From assembly GCF_025486315.1 (NCBI RefSeq), contig NZ_JAOOPY010000006.1, positions 1-64,000 on the forward strand: DNA of 64,000 nt, in the 5' to 3' direction. A model generated the notes under the pieces. It saw nothing but the letters and a program-made list of their open reading frames with translations, did not search any database and was not told the origin of the DNA. The stretch comes from Variovorax sp. N23 (GTDB taxonomy: Bacteria; Pseudomonadota; Gammaproteobacteria; Burkholderiales; Burkholderiaceae_C). How positions within the stretch are numbered: position 1 is the first letter of the stretch; each line of letters starts with the position of its first letter. This document shows positions 56,016 to 64,000 of this stretch, one piece after another. The position numbers and the translations under genes are program-made.

Positions 56016-57308
56016 GTGAAGCTTTTTTCCCGCGAACGCCTGCGCCAGGTCGTCATGGTCGGCGGCATCGAGTCCTTCGGCGTGATCCTGAGCGGCATCG
56101 CCGGCCTGCTCATCGTCAACGTGCTGCCCAAGGATCAGTACGCCGCCTACACCTTCCTCATCGCCTGCACGACGCTGATGATGGGCATCACCGACCTGGG
56201 CGTGGCGCATTGCTGCATGCCGGTGGTGGGCCAGCGCACGCGCGACGTGCCCTGGGTCGTCGCCGTCTGCCATCACGTCTTCCACAAGCGCTGGCTGTTG
56301 CTGTCCCTCGGGCTGGTGATCATCGTGCCGTACTGGTACTTGAGCTCGCGCGAGCACCGCTGGACCGGGCCGGGCTACTGGCTCGCCTCGGCGGTGGCGA
56401 TGGGCGGGGTGCTGGTGACGCTGCGCGAGCACAACGCCAATACCGTGCTGCTCATCCTCGGGAAGATCTCGACGCTCAATCGCGTTGCCTTCAGCACCCA
56501 TGCCGTGCGCATCGTCTTCGTCGGTCTGGTCCTGTTGCTGCCCATGACCATTTATTCGACAGCCGGGTTGATCGCTGCGACCGTGGCGGCCAGCATCGTG
56601 TCGCTGGTGTTGTACATGCGCGCGTTCCGCGCCCAGCACATCGGCGATCACCGGCTCGATGCCGAAACGGGCCGGCGCGTCGATGGCGAGATCATCCGGA
56701 TTGCCAAGCCGCTGATACTGCCGGCCATCTTCTACCAGGTGCAGGGCGTGGTGACCGTCTTCATCGTCTCGCTCTTCGGCACCGCCAACATGGTGGCCGA
56801 GGTCGGCGCCTTCGGCCGCCTGGCGATGGCGCTGGTCGTGGTCGACCGGGTGGCGAACATTCTGCTGTTCCCGGCCATCGCCCGGGCACAGACGGGGCCG
56901 CGCTTCGTGCGGGTGCTGGCGCAGGTCCATGGCCTCTACCTGCTGGCGATGGCCTGCACCTTCATGACCTCGCTGCTGTTCCCGCAGTACTGGATCCTGC
57001 TGTTGGGCGAGCAGTACCGCAGCATGACGCCGCTGGTCTGGATGATGTTCCTGTCGTCGCTGCTGAGCAATGCGTCGGGCTTCGCCTTCCGGACGCTGAC
57101 CGTGCGCGGCGCCACCGCGCGGCAGAGCTTCAGCATCGTGGCGACGTTGGTCACGCAGGTGCTGTACCTCTGGCTGATCGGCATCAGCGATCTGAAGTCG
57201 GTGCTTGGTTTCGGCCTGGCCAGCAGCGCCGCCAACTGCGTGTTCCAGTACGCCCTGCTGCTCGCGCGCTGGCGTGAATGGCGCACCGAAGCGCCGGCGT
57301 CCGCCTGA
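56016..57308 (+). CDS. Polysaccharide flippase-like membrane protein (MATE/Wzx type)
   Basis: 430 residues with about twelve membrane helices. FGVILSGIAGLLIVNVLPKDQYAAYTF resembles the first helices of oligosaccharide flippases, which move lipid-linked sugars across the inner membrane. It starts at a GTG (MKLFSRERLRQ); no upstream ATG in frame is credible. Convergent with the glycosyltransferase gene 8 bp away, perhaps a small surface-polysaccharide island. No Wzy or Wzz gene is nearby. Confidence 0.75.
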   Translation: MKLFSRERLRQVVMVGGIESFGVILSGIAGLLIVNVLPKDQYAAYTFLIACTTLMMGITDLGVAHCCMPVVGQRTRDVPWVVAVCHHVFHKRWLLLSLGLVIIVPYWYLSSREHRWTGPGYWLASAVAMGGVLVTLREHNANTVLLILGKISTLNRVAFSTHAVRIVFVGLVLLLPMTIYSTAGLIAATVAASIVSLVLYMRAFRAQHIGDHRLDAETGRRVDGEIIRIAKPLILPAIFYQVQGVVTVFIVSLFGTANMVAEVGAFGRLAMALVVVDRVANILLFPAIARAQTGPRFVRVLAQVHGLYLLAMACTFMTSLLFPQYWILLLGEQYRSMTPLVWMMFLSSLLSNASGFAFRTLTVRGATARQSFSIVATLVTQVLYLWLIGISDLKSVLGFGLASSAANCVFQYALLLARWREWRTEAPASA

Positions 57309-57315
57309 AGGCGCT

Positions 57316-58248
57316 TCAGCGCCGCTGGTAGACCCGGCCGATGGCCGATGCCACCCGCAGCGCGAGGCGGTGGCGCTTGAGTTCCGCGTCCGAGAAGATC
57401 CGGATCGGCCCCTCGACATGCTCGAAATACGCCTTGGTCGCCACCGACGGCGACTGGCCGGCGAGCGCCTTGCGGATGTGCGGCGTGTTCCAGGGTTTGG
57501 GCGAGCCGATCGCGTGCGACAGGTAGTAGCCGCCCGCGATGAAGTCCATCGCGTCGGGGCCGGCCGTGTTGAGCGCCGCCTCGTGCGCGGTCAGCGCGAA
57601 GTTCAGCGCGTCCTGGTCGGTCGAATGGAAGAGCGCCGCCGAGCCGCCCGCCTTCAGGTGCTTGACGCCCTGGTTGTAGCCGAGCACCAGCTGGCACAGC
57701 CGCTCCCAGAGCACGAGGAAGTCCAGATGCTGCCGCGGCACGCCGATGAAGCCGGCGTTGTAGTAGCGCTCGCCCGGCCGGATCGACGGGATGCCGTGCT
57801 CGGTGAAGAAGGCGTTCCAGAGCAGGCGCTTCGGGTGGCGCGACGGGAAAGCCCAGTTGACGTCCTCCGCCAGCGACAGCGCGTCGTCGGTGAACCAGCC
57901 GCAGAACGACGGCCAGTCGCACTTCACGACGATGTCGGGGTCGATGTAGGCGACCAGGTCGGTGTCGGGCGCATGCTTCTCGAAGACCTCGCGCAGGAAG
58001 GTCGGCTTGTAATAGGTGAAGTGCATCGGCGTGTCGAGCAGCACCATGCGCAGCTGGAAGGCCGGACTCACCTGGTAGGTGGCGGTCGCCGCGTCGTAGG
58101 CGGGCGATTCGGTGAGCCACGCCGGCAGGGCGCCCCGGTAGCCGGCCCACAGCACGCCGGAGAATCCGGCCGTGACGAGCGAGTTGGACAGCGCGGCAAC
58201 CCCGAAGTGGTAGTTCCCTTCGAACAGCGTACAGAGAGAAATTTTCAT
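57316..58248 (-). CDS. Glycosyltransferase-like protein, hypothetical
   Basis: 310 residues. The N-terminus MKISLCTLFEGNYHFGVAAL and YIDPDIVVK (a DxD metal/nucleotide-sugar motif) followed by WNAFF and YYNAGFIGV point to a GT-A fold transferase. The acceptor and sugar are unknown. The protein lacks membrane helices and is likely cytoplasmic or peripheral. No ribosome site is evident before the ATG at 58248. Convergent with the flippase gene and divergent from glmU. Confidence 0.7.
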   Translation of the reverse strand: MKISLCTLFEGNYHFGVAALSNSLVTAGFSGVLWAGYRGALPAWLTESPAYDAATATYQVSPAFQLRMVLLDTPMHFTYYKPTFLREVFEKHAPDTDLVAYIDPDIVVKCDWPSFCGWFTDDALSLAEDVNWAFPSRHPKRLLWNAFFTEHGIPSIRPGERYYNAGFIGVPRQHLDFLVLWERLCQLVLGYNQGVKHLKAGGSAALFHSTDQDALNFALTAHEAALNTAGPDAMDFIAGGYYLSHAIGSPKPWNTPHIRKALAGQSPSVATKAYFEHVEGPIRIFSDAELKRHRLALRVASAIGRVYQRR

Positions 58249-58418
58249 GAAAGCTTGGGTTGGCGGCGCCAGAAGTGTATTCAAAAGTTTTAGTTTCCAG
58301 GTGCTTTTCCAGGAGCGCCGCGCGATTGTTGCAGTTTGGGGGCGCCAAACCGTGACGAAATGGGCAGTGCACCTCGGCCGATAATCCGGCCCCACCGAAC
58401 GCGAGAGAAGCAAGAAGC

Positions 58419-59843
58419 ATGAACCAGGCGCAAACCGAGAAACACGCAGCGGCGGTCGATGTCGTGGTGATGGCCGCGGGCAAGGGCACCCGCATGAAGA
58501 GTGCCCGCCCGAAGGTGCTGCACCGTCTGGGCGGCCGGGCGCTGGTGGCGCGGGTGCTCGACACGGCGGTGCGCATCGGCGCGCGCCATGTGGTGGTCGT
58601 CACCGGCCATGGCGCCGACGCGGTCGAAGCGGCCATCGGCGCCGAGTTCGCCGGCATGGCGCCCCGTTTTGCGCGTCAGATGCCGCAACTCGGCACCGGG
58701 CATGCGGTGCAGCAGGCGGCTCCGTTGCTGCCCGACGATGGCGTCGTGCTCATCTTGTCGGGCGACGTGCCGCTGATCGGCGAGCCCGCGCTTCAGGCGT
58801 TGATCGCGGCCTGCGCCGGCGAGCGGCTGGCGCTGCTGACCATCGAGTTCGACGACCCGACCGGCTACGGCCGTGTCCTGCGGGATGCATCCACCGGCCA
58901 GGTGCTCGCCATCGTCGAGCAAAAGGATGCCACTGCGGCGCAGCGCGCCGTGCGCGAGGTCTACAGCGGCGTGATGGCCGTGCCGGCGCGGCAGCTCAAG
59001 ACCTGGCTGGCCCGACTGGACAACCGCAATGCGCAGGGCGAGTACTACCTCACCGACATCGTCGGCTTCGCGACCGCCGACGGCGTGCCGGTGGTGGCCC
59101 ACCGCATCGACGACCCGGTCCAGGTGGCGGGCGTCAACAGCCCGGCGCAGCTGGCCGCGCTGGAACGCGCCTTGCAGCAGCGCCAGGCCGACGCGCTGAT
59201 GGCCGACGGCGTGCGGCTGGCCGACCCGGCGCGCTTCGACCTGCGCGGTACGCTGGCCTGCGGCATGGACGTCGAGATCGACGTCAACTGCGTGTTCGAG
59301 GGCGCCGTGGTGCTGGGCGACGGCGTGCGCATCGGCGCGAACTGCGTCATCGCCAACGCGCGCATCGAGGCGGGTGCGGTGATCCACCCCTTCACCCACA
59401 TCGACGGCGAACAGGCCGGCGTGACCGTCGGCCCCGATGCGCGGGTCGGCCCCTTCGCCCGTCTGCGCCCCGGCGCCCAGCTGGGCGCGGAGGTGCACAT
59501 CGGCAACTTCGTCGAGGTGAAGAACTCCACGCTCGCCGCCGGTGCCAAGGCCAACCATCTGGCCTACCTGGGCGACGCCACCGTGGGCGCCCGCGTCAAC
59601 TACGGCGCGGGCAGCATCACCGCCAACTACGACGGCGCGAACAAGCACCGCACCGTGATCGAGGACGACGTGCACGTCGGCAGCAACTGCGTCTTGGTGG
59701 CGCCGGTGACCATCGGTGCGGGCGGCACCGTCGGCGGCGGCTCGGTCGTGAGCAAGAGCACGGCGCCCGGCGCCCTCACGGTGGCGCGCGCGCGGCAGAC
59801 CAGCTTTGCGAACTGGCCGCGGCCGCAGAAAAAGCAAAGCTAA
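58419..59843 (+). CDS. glmU: Bifunctional UDP-GlcNAc pyrophosphorylase / GlcN-1-P acetyltransferase
   Basis: 474 residues. Makes UDP-GlcNAc for peptidoglycan and lipid A. N-terminal Rossmann domain with VVVMAAGKGTRMKSARPKVL, LGTGHAVQQA and SGDVPLI; C-terminal left-handed beta helix of hexapeptide repeats (VIGDGVRIG-like) with NFVEVKNS, NYGAGSITANYDG and NKHRT acetyltransferase residues. It lies two genes from glmS, which makes the precursor. Confidence 0.96.
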   Translation: MNQAQTEKHAAAVDVVVMAAGKGTRMKSARPKVLHRLGGRALVARVLDTAVRIGARHVVVVTGHGADAVEAAIGAEFAGMAPRFARQMPQLGTGHAVQQAAPLLPDDGVVLILSGDVPLIGEPALQALIAACAGERLALLTIEFDDPTGYGRVLRDASTGQVLAIVEQKDATAAQRAVREVYSGVMAVPARQLKTWLARLDNRNAQGEYYLTDIVGFATADGVPVVAHRIDDPVQVAGVNSPAQLAALERALQQRQADALMADGVRLADPARFDLRGTLACGMDVEIDVNCVFEGAVVLGDGVRIGANCVIANARIEAGAVIHPFTHIDGEQAGVTVGPDARVGPFARLRPGAQLGAEVHIGNFVEVKNSTLAAGAKANHLAYLGDATVGARVNYGAGSITANYDGANKHRTVIEDDVHVGSNCVLVAPVTIGAGGTVGGGSVVSKSTAPGALTVARARQTSFANWPRPQKKQS

Positions 59844-60367
59844 GGCGCTGCGGCCGGCAGGACCGGCAGCCGGGTGTCGAACTTCGCCCGCTTGATGGCG
59901 AAGAAGGCCTTGACGTTGCGCACGTTCGCGTCGGCCGTGAACAGGCGCTGCGCCAGGGCCTGGTAGCCCGGCATGTCGCGCGCGATCACCACCAGCAAGA
60001 AGTCGGGGCCGGGCGAGACGCGCCAGCACTGCTGCACCGCGTCGTCGGCGATCGCGCGCGCCTCGAAGGCGTCGAGCGCCGCGGCGTCCTGCCGATCGAG
60101 CGAGACCTCCACCAGCGCCTGCAGGCCGTGGCCCAGCAGCGGCGCCAGCCGGTCGGGCGACAGGATCGCGACCTGGCGCTCGATCAACCCGGCGGCGCGC
60201 AGCCGCTGCACCCGGCGCAGGCAGGTCGGCGGCGAGATGTGGTGGTCGGCGGCCAGTTGCTGGTTGGTCTGCGAGGCGTCGCGCTGCAGGGCATCGAGCA
60301 GGCGCAGGTCGATCGCATCGAGTGATATGGATTCCACTATCGGCCAATCAATGGAATAAAAATTCAT
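59840..60367 (-). CDS. Lrp/AsnC-family regulator
   Basis: About 175 residues. Helix-turn-helix at LDALQRDASQTNQQLAADHHISPPTCLRR, then the RAM ligand-binding domain (ALVEVSLDRQ, PGPDFLLVVIARD). It overlaps the glmU stop by four bases on the opposite strand. It is divergent from glmS with an AT-rich 110-bp spacer carrying ATGGAAT repeats 29 bp apart. The start may instead be a GTG at 60337. Confidence 0.85.
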   Translation of the reverse strand: MNFYSIDWPIVESISLDAIDLRLLDALQRDASQTNQQLAADHHISPPTCLRRVQRLRAAGLIERQVAILSPDRLAPLLGHGLQALVEVSLDRQDAAALDAFEARAIADDAVQQCWRVSPGPDFLLVVIARDMPGYQALAQRLFTADANVRNVKAFFAIKRAKFDTRLPVLPAAAP

Positions 60368-60477
60368 ACAAATGAGTGGATGGAATTTTATTGCTATCAA
60401 CCTCAAATAAGGAAAACATCATTCATGCGGTGCGGCCTACGATCGCCGCACTCGGACACAACCCCAAAGGCCCTCCC

Positions 60478-62358
60478 ATGTGCGGCATCGTCGGCGCAGC
60501 CTCCCATCGCAACATCGTTCCCGTCCTCGTGCAGGGCCTGCAGCGGCTGGAATACCGCGGCTATGACTCCTGCGGCGTGGCCGTCCACGCCAACGGCCTC
60601 ACCCGCACGCGCACGACCTCGCGCGTCGCCGACCTGGTGGCGCAGGTGCGCGACGACCATGTCGAGGGCCTGACCGGCATCGCCCACACGCGCTGGGCTA
60701 CGCATGGCGCGCCGGCCGTGCACAACGCCCATCCGCACTTCAGCTACGGCCCCGGCGAAGGGCCCGACAGCACGCGCCCGCCGCGCGTGGCGCTGGTGCA
60801 CAACGGCATCATCGAGAACCACGAGGCGCTGCGTGCGTCGCTGCAGGCGCGTGGCTACGTGTTCTCCAGCCAGACCGACACCGAGGTCATCGCCCACCTG
60901 ATCGACAGCCACTACGACGGCGACCTGTTCGAGGCGGTCAAGGCGGCGGTGCAGCAGCTGCACGGCGCCTACGCCATCGCCGCGATCTGCCGCGACGAGC
61001 CGCACCGCGTGGTCGGCGCGCGCGCCGGCTCGCCGCTGATCGTCGGCCTGGGCGCCGACGGCACCGAGCGCTTCCTGGCCAGCGACGCGATGGCGCTGGC
61101 CGGCGTGACCGACCAGATCGTCTACCTGGAAGAGGGCGACGTGGTCGATCTGCAGCCGGGCAAGCACTGGATCGTTGATCGCGCGCACAAGCCGGTGAGC
61201 CGCGCCGTGCGCACGGTGCAGGCGCACAGCGGTGCCGCCGAGCTCGGCCCCTACCGCCACTACATGCAGAAGGAAATCTTCGAGCAGCCGCGCGCCATCG
61301 CCGACACGCTCGAGGGCGTGCAAGGCATCGTGCCCGAGCTGTTCGACGGTGTCGGGCAGGACGGCGCGGTCGGTGCCAGCGCGCACCGCGTCTTCCAGGC
61401 CATCGACAAGGTGCTGATCCTCGCCTGCGGCACCAGCTACTACAGCGGCTGCGCGGCCAAGTACTGGCTCGAAGGCATCGCGAAGATCCCGACCCAGGTC
61501 GAGATCGCCAGCGAGTACCGCTACCGCGACTCGGTGCCCGACCCGAAGACGCTGGTGGTCACCATCACGCAGTCGGGCGAGACGGCCGACACGCTGGCCG
61601 CCCTGAAGCACGCCCGCTCGCTCGGCATGGCGCACACGCTGACCATCTGCAACGTCGCCACCAGCGCGATGGTGCGCGAATGCAAGCTGGCCTACATCAC
61701 GCGCGCCGGCGTGGAGATCGGCGTGGCGTCGACCAAGGCCTTCACCACGCAGCTGGCGGGCCTGTTCCTGCTGACGCTGGCGCTGGCGCAGGCCAAGGGG
61801 CGCCTCCGCGACGAGGCCGAAGCCGGCTACCTGAAGGCGATGCGCCATCTGCCGGTCGCGCTGCAGTCGGTGCTGGCGCTCGAGCCGCAGATCATCGGCT
61901 GGGCCGAGGACTTCGCGCGCAAGGAGAACGCGCTCTTCCTCGGCCGCGGGCTGCACTACCCGATCGCCCTGGAAGGCGCGCTGAAGCTCAAGGAGGTGAC
62001 CTACATCCACGCCGAGGCCTACGCCGCCGGCGAGCTCAAGCACGGGCCGCTGGCGCTGGTCACAGCCGAGATGCCGGTGGTCGCCGTCGCACCGAACGAC
62101 GCGCTGCTCGAAAAGCTCAAGAGCAACCTGCAGGAAGTGCGCGCGCGCGGCGGCGTGCTCTACGTGCTGGCCGATGCCGATACGCACATCGAGAACAGCG
62201 AAGGCATCCACGTCATCCGCATGCCGGAGCACTACGGCGCGCTGTCGCCGTTGCTGCACGTCGTGCCGCTGCAATTGCTGGCCTACCACACGGCCTGCGC
62301 GCGTGGGACCGACGTGGACAAGCCGCGGAATCTGGCCAAGAGCGTGACGGTGGAGTGA
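60478..62358 (+). CDS. glmS: Glutamine-fructose-6-phosphate aminotransferase (isomerizing)
   Basis: 626 residues. First enzyme of the hexosamine pathway, making glucosamine-6-P from fructose-6-P and glutamine. The protein must begin Met-Cys; MCGIVGAAS at 60478 provides the N-terminal nucleophile. Glutaminase domain motifs: [28 protein letters not shown]. Two SIS domains follow with ACGTSYYSG and TQSGETADT; the C-terminal segment ends [17 protein letters not shown] lies 7 nt before the ATG. No glmS ribozyme is seen. The enzyme feeds glmU nearby. Confidence 0.97.
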   Translation: MCGIVGAASHRNIVPVLVQGLQRLEYRGYDSCGVAVHANGLTRTRTTSRVADLVAQVRDDHVEGLTGIAHTRWATHGAPAVHNAHPHFSYGPGEGPDSTRPPRVALVHNGIIENHEALRASLQARGYVFSSQTDTEVIAHLIDSHYDGDLFEAVKAAVQQLHGAYAIAAICRDEPHRVVGARAGSPLIVGLGADGTERFLASDAMALAGVTDQIVYLEEGDVVDLQPGKHWIVDRAHKPVSRAVRTVQAHSGAAELGPYRHYMQKEIFEQPRAIADTLEGVQGIVPELFDGVGQDGAVGASAHRVFQAIDKVLILACGTSYYSGCAAKYWLEGIAKIPTQVEIASEYRYRDSVPDPKTLVVTITQSGETADTLAALKHARSLGMAHTLTICNVATSAMVRECKLAYITRAGVEIGVASTKAFTTQLAGLFLLTLALAQAKGRLRDEAEAGYLKAMRHLPVALQSVLALEPQIIGWAEDFARKENALFLGRGLHYPIALEGALKLKEVTYIHAEAYAAGELKHGPLALVTAEMPVVAVAPNDALLEKLKSNLQEVRARGGVLYVLADADTHIENSEGIHVIRMPEHYGALSPLLHVVPLQLLAYHTACARGTDVDKPRNLAKSVTVE

Positions 62359-62492
62359 GAGGCCCCTTCAGGCCGCAGCAGCATCTTCTGTTCTGCGACC
62401 CCGCGATCCTGCGCTGAATCAACCCCGGCGAAGAAGGCGCCGATAGACTCACGGCTCCTTCCCTCCTGGCATCGCCAGCACCGGCCCTTGAG

Positions 62493-63497
62493 ATGACCCT
62501 GTCTTTCCTCGCGTGGGCGAAGTTCTTCCTGTGCGTTTCCGTCATCGGTCTGGCCGGCTTCAGGCTGGTCCGGTACGGCGATGCCATCGCGGCCCTGACG
62601 GGCATGTCGCGCAACTGGGTCGGCATGATCCTCATCGCCACCGTGACCTCTTTGCCGGAGTTGGTCACGGGCCTCAGCGCCGTGACGCTCGTCGCGGCAC
62701 CGGATATCGCGGTCGGCGACGCCTTGGGGAGCTGTGTCTTCAATCTGGCGATCTTCGCGCTGGTCGATCTTCTCTATCGTGACGAATCGGTCTACGCGCG
62801 GGCCAGTCCGACCCACGTCCTGTCGGCCGCTTTCGGCGTCCTGCTGCTTGGCGGGACCGGTCTGGCGATTCTGCTGTCGGCGGGCGAAGTCATCCCTGTC
62901 TTCGGCCACGTGAGCGCCGCCAGTGGCGTTCTGCTGATGCTCTACCTGTTCGCGATGCGCACGATCTATCGACTGGAGCAGCGCCAGGGCATCGATCCTG
63001 CGGCGGAACTCACGGGCATGTCGCTCGGACGCGCATTGACCGGCTACGGCATCGCCGCCTCGGCGATCGTCGCAGCAGGCATCTGGCTGCCGTTTGTCGG
63101 TGTCGAACTCGCCCAGACCATGGGTTGGACGAACTCCTTCGTCGGCACGCTTTTCATCGCCTTTGCCACATCGGTGCCGGAAATCGCAACGACGCTCGGG
63201 GCGCTGCGCATCGGGGCCATCGACATGGCGCTGGGCAACCTTCTGGGCAGCAACCTGTTCGACGTCCTCATCCTGGTGCTGGACGACCTGGTCTATCGGC
63301 CAGGCCCGATCTTCCGAGACGTGGCGCCCGTGCACGCTGCCACAGCGATCTTCGCCTGCGTGATGAGCGGCGCCATCATCGTTGCGCTTGTCGTGCGTCC
63401 GACGACGCGGGTGCTTCGCACGATGAGCTGGGCCAGCCTGTCGCTCGTCGCGCTGTACCTGATCAACGCGGCGGTGCAGTTTCGGCACGGTCAATAG
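62493..63497 (+). CDS. Sodium/calcium exchanger-family antiporter
   Basis: 334 residues with about ten membrane helices and an internal duplication: the alpha-repeat signatures TSLPELVTG with GDALGSCVFNL in the first half and TSVPEIATT with GNLLGSNLFDV in the second. Belongs to the CaCA family; ion specificity is not determined. ATG start at 62493. The 134 bp after glmS hold nothing recognisable. Confidence 0.88.
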   Translation: MTLSFLAWAKFFLCVSVIGLAGFRLVRYGDAIAALTGMSRNWVGMILIATVTSLPELVTGLSAVTLVAAPDIAVGDALGSCVFNLAIFALVDLLYRDESVYARASPTHVLSAAFGVLLLGGTGLAILLSAGEVIPVFGHVSAASGVLLMLYLFAMRTIYRLEQRQGIDPAAELTGMSLGRALTGYGIAASAIVAAGIWLPFVGVELAQTMGWTNSFVGTLFIAFATSVPEIATTLGALRIGAIDMALGNLLGSNLFDVLILVLDDLVYRPGPIFRDVAPVHAATAIFACVMSGAIIVALVVRPTTRVLRTMSWASLSLVALYLINAAVQFRHGQ

Positions 63498-63534
63498 CGC
63501 GCACCTGCAGGCATGGGTCGCGGCGCCGGCCTCC

Positions 63535-64000
63535 TCACACGACGGGGCCGCCCGCCTCGCGGATGGTCAGCCCGGTGGCGCCCAGCTTGGCTTCGTGCTT
63601 GGCCAGGGCGGCGGCGTTCGCCACGTCCTGGGCGTCCTCGAAGTCGCCCGGCGCCACCAGCAGCGCGCCGATCGACAGGGTGGTGAAGCCGAAGAAGCGC
63701 AGCACGCCGTGCCGGTCTTCGCCCTCGATGCCGCCGGCCTCGAGTTCGCTGTCGTCGTAGAGGCGCATCGCGGCGCTCTCGAACTGGTCGATCATCCGCA
63801 GGCAGCGCTGCTTCCAGTCGGCGCTCCGGAAGAGCACCAGGAAATCGTCCCCGCCGATGTGGCCGACGAAATCCCGCGTCGCATCGGCGTTGCGCACCGC
63901 GATGCGGGCCAGCAGCCGGATCATCTCGTCGCCGCGCCAGTAGCCGTAGTGGTCGTTGAAGGCCTTGAAGTTGTTCAGGTCGCCGTAGCAGGCGACGAAA
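63535..64000 (-). CDS. GGDEF-domain protein, C-terminal part (partial)
   Basis: The open frame runs off the right edge, so only the C-terminal ~155 residues are seen. They contain the GGDEF core: YGDLNNFKAFND (metal- and substrate-binding), YWRGDEMI and HIGGDDFLVLF as the A site. The second acidic residue is Asp, giving GGDDF, which can still be catalytic. Diguanylate cyclase activity is expected; N-terminal sensory domains are outside the window. Confidence 0.85.
   Translation of the reverse strand, partial: FVACYGDLNNFKAFNDHYGYWRGDEMIRLLARIAVRNADATRDFVGHIGGDDFLVLFRSADWKQRCLRMIDQFESAAMRLYDDSELEAGGIEGEDRHGVLRFFGFTTLSIGALLVAPGDFEDAQDVANAAALAKHEAKLGATGLTIREAGGPVV

Noticed and set aside
60368..60477. 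glmS ribozyme in the glmS leader
   Set aside because: The spacer is only 110 bp, AT-rich and shows no ribozyme core; glmS ribozymes are typical of Gram-positives.

Overview
The window is GC-rich chromosomal DNA that looks like a member of the Comamonadaceae (Burkholderiales), Variovorax- or Acidovorax-like. This rests on gene content and protein style (ampD/pilR/pilS/PP0621/ccsA-like next to ffh, an Ala/Lys histone-H1-like protein, DUF2917, BLUF and DUF5329 proteins, short intergenic palindromic repeats). No database search was possible. I see no prophage, insertion sequence, CRISPR array, tRNA or rRNA gene.

Layout. 1-5.5 kb: a histone-like gene with a clear terminator, then the class Ia ribonucleotide reductase pair nrdA-nrdB behind two NrdR boxes. 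5.5-10.4 kb: a minus-strand run of a cytochrome-c-assembly-like gene, a PP0621 protein, pilS, pilR and ampD. 10.5-12.3 kb: ffh and a small GlsB-type membrane protein. 12.5-20.5 kb: mdoH (osmoregulated periplasmic glucan synthase), then the envelope-stress system glrR, a QseG-like lipoprotein, glrK and miaB. 20.6-35.5 kb: a five-gene PKS/NRPS operon. 35.9-40.4 kb: histidine phosphatase, DUF4136 lipoprotein, ttcA, folB, a folM-like reductase and a divergent MidA-like methyltransferase. 40.4-49.8 kb: housekeeping and stress genes (hisN-like, ROK kinase, SDR/LysR pair, otsBA trehalose synthesis, cca, ompW-like porin, GST). 49.8-55.9 kb: mgtC-like, slt, 5-formyltetrahydrofolate cyclo-ligase, LysR, DUF2917, a BLUF photoreceptor and an FNR-like regulator. 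56-64 kb: a flippase and a glycosyltransferase, glmU, an Lrp-type regulator, glmS, a Na/Ca exchanger and the 3' part of a GGDEF gene.

Two systems stand out. First, the 395 bp between glrR and mdoH carries what reads as a complete sigma-54 control region: a -24/-12 element, two sites of the GlrR type TGTC-N10-GACA (one perfect, one 7/8), and two perfect IHF consensus sites, one between promoter and activator site and one between the two activator sites. In enterobacteria this type of arrangement drives the glmY small RNA; here it points at mdoH, or at an RNA in its ~215-nt leader. Second, the PKS/NRPS operon encodes truncated C-A-PCP-KS-AT-ACP-aminotransferase, then C-A-PCP-C-PCP, a phosphopantetheinyl transferase and two unusual alpha/beta hydrolases. 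Amination of the beta-keto group of an amino-acid-primed polyketide would give a beta,gamma-diamino acid unit. The assembly line has no thioesterase and ends in a C-PCP pair without its own adenylation domain.
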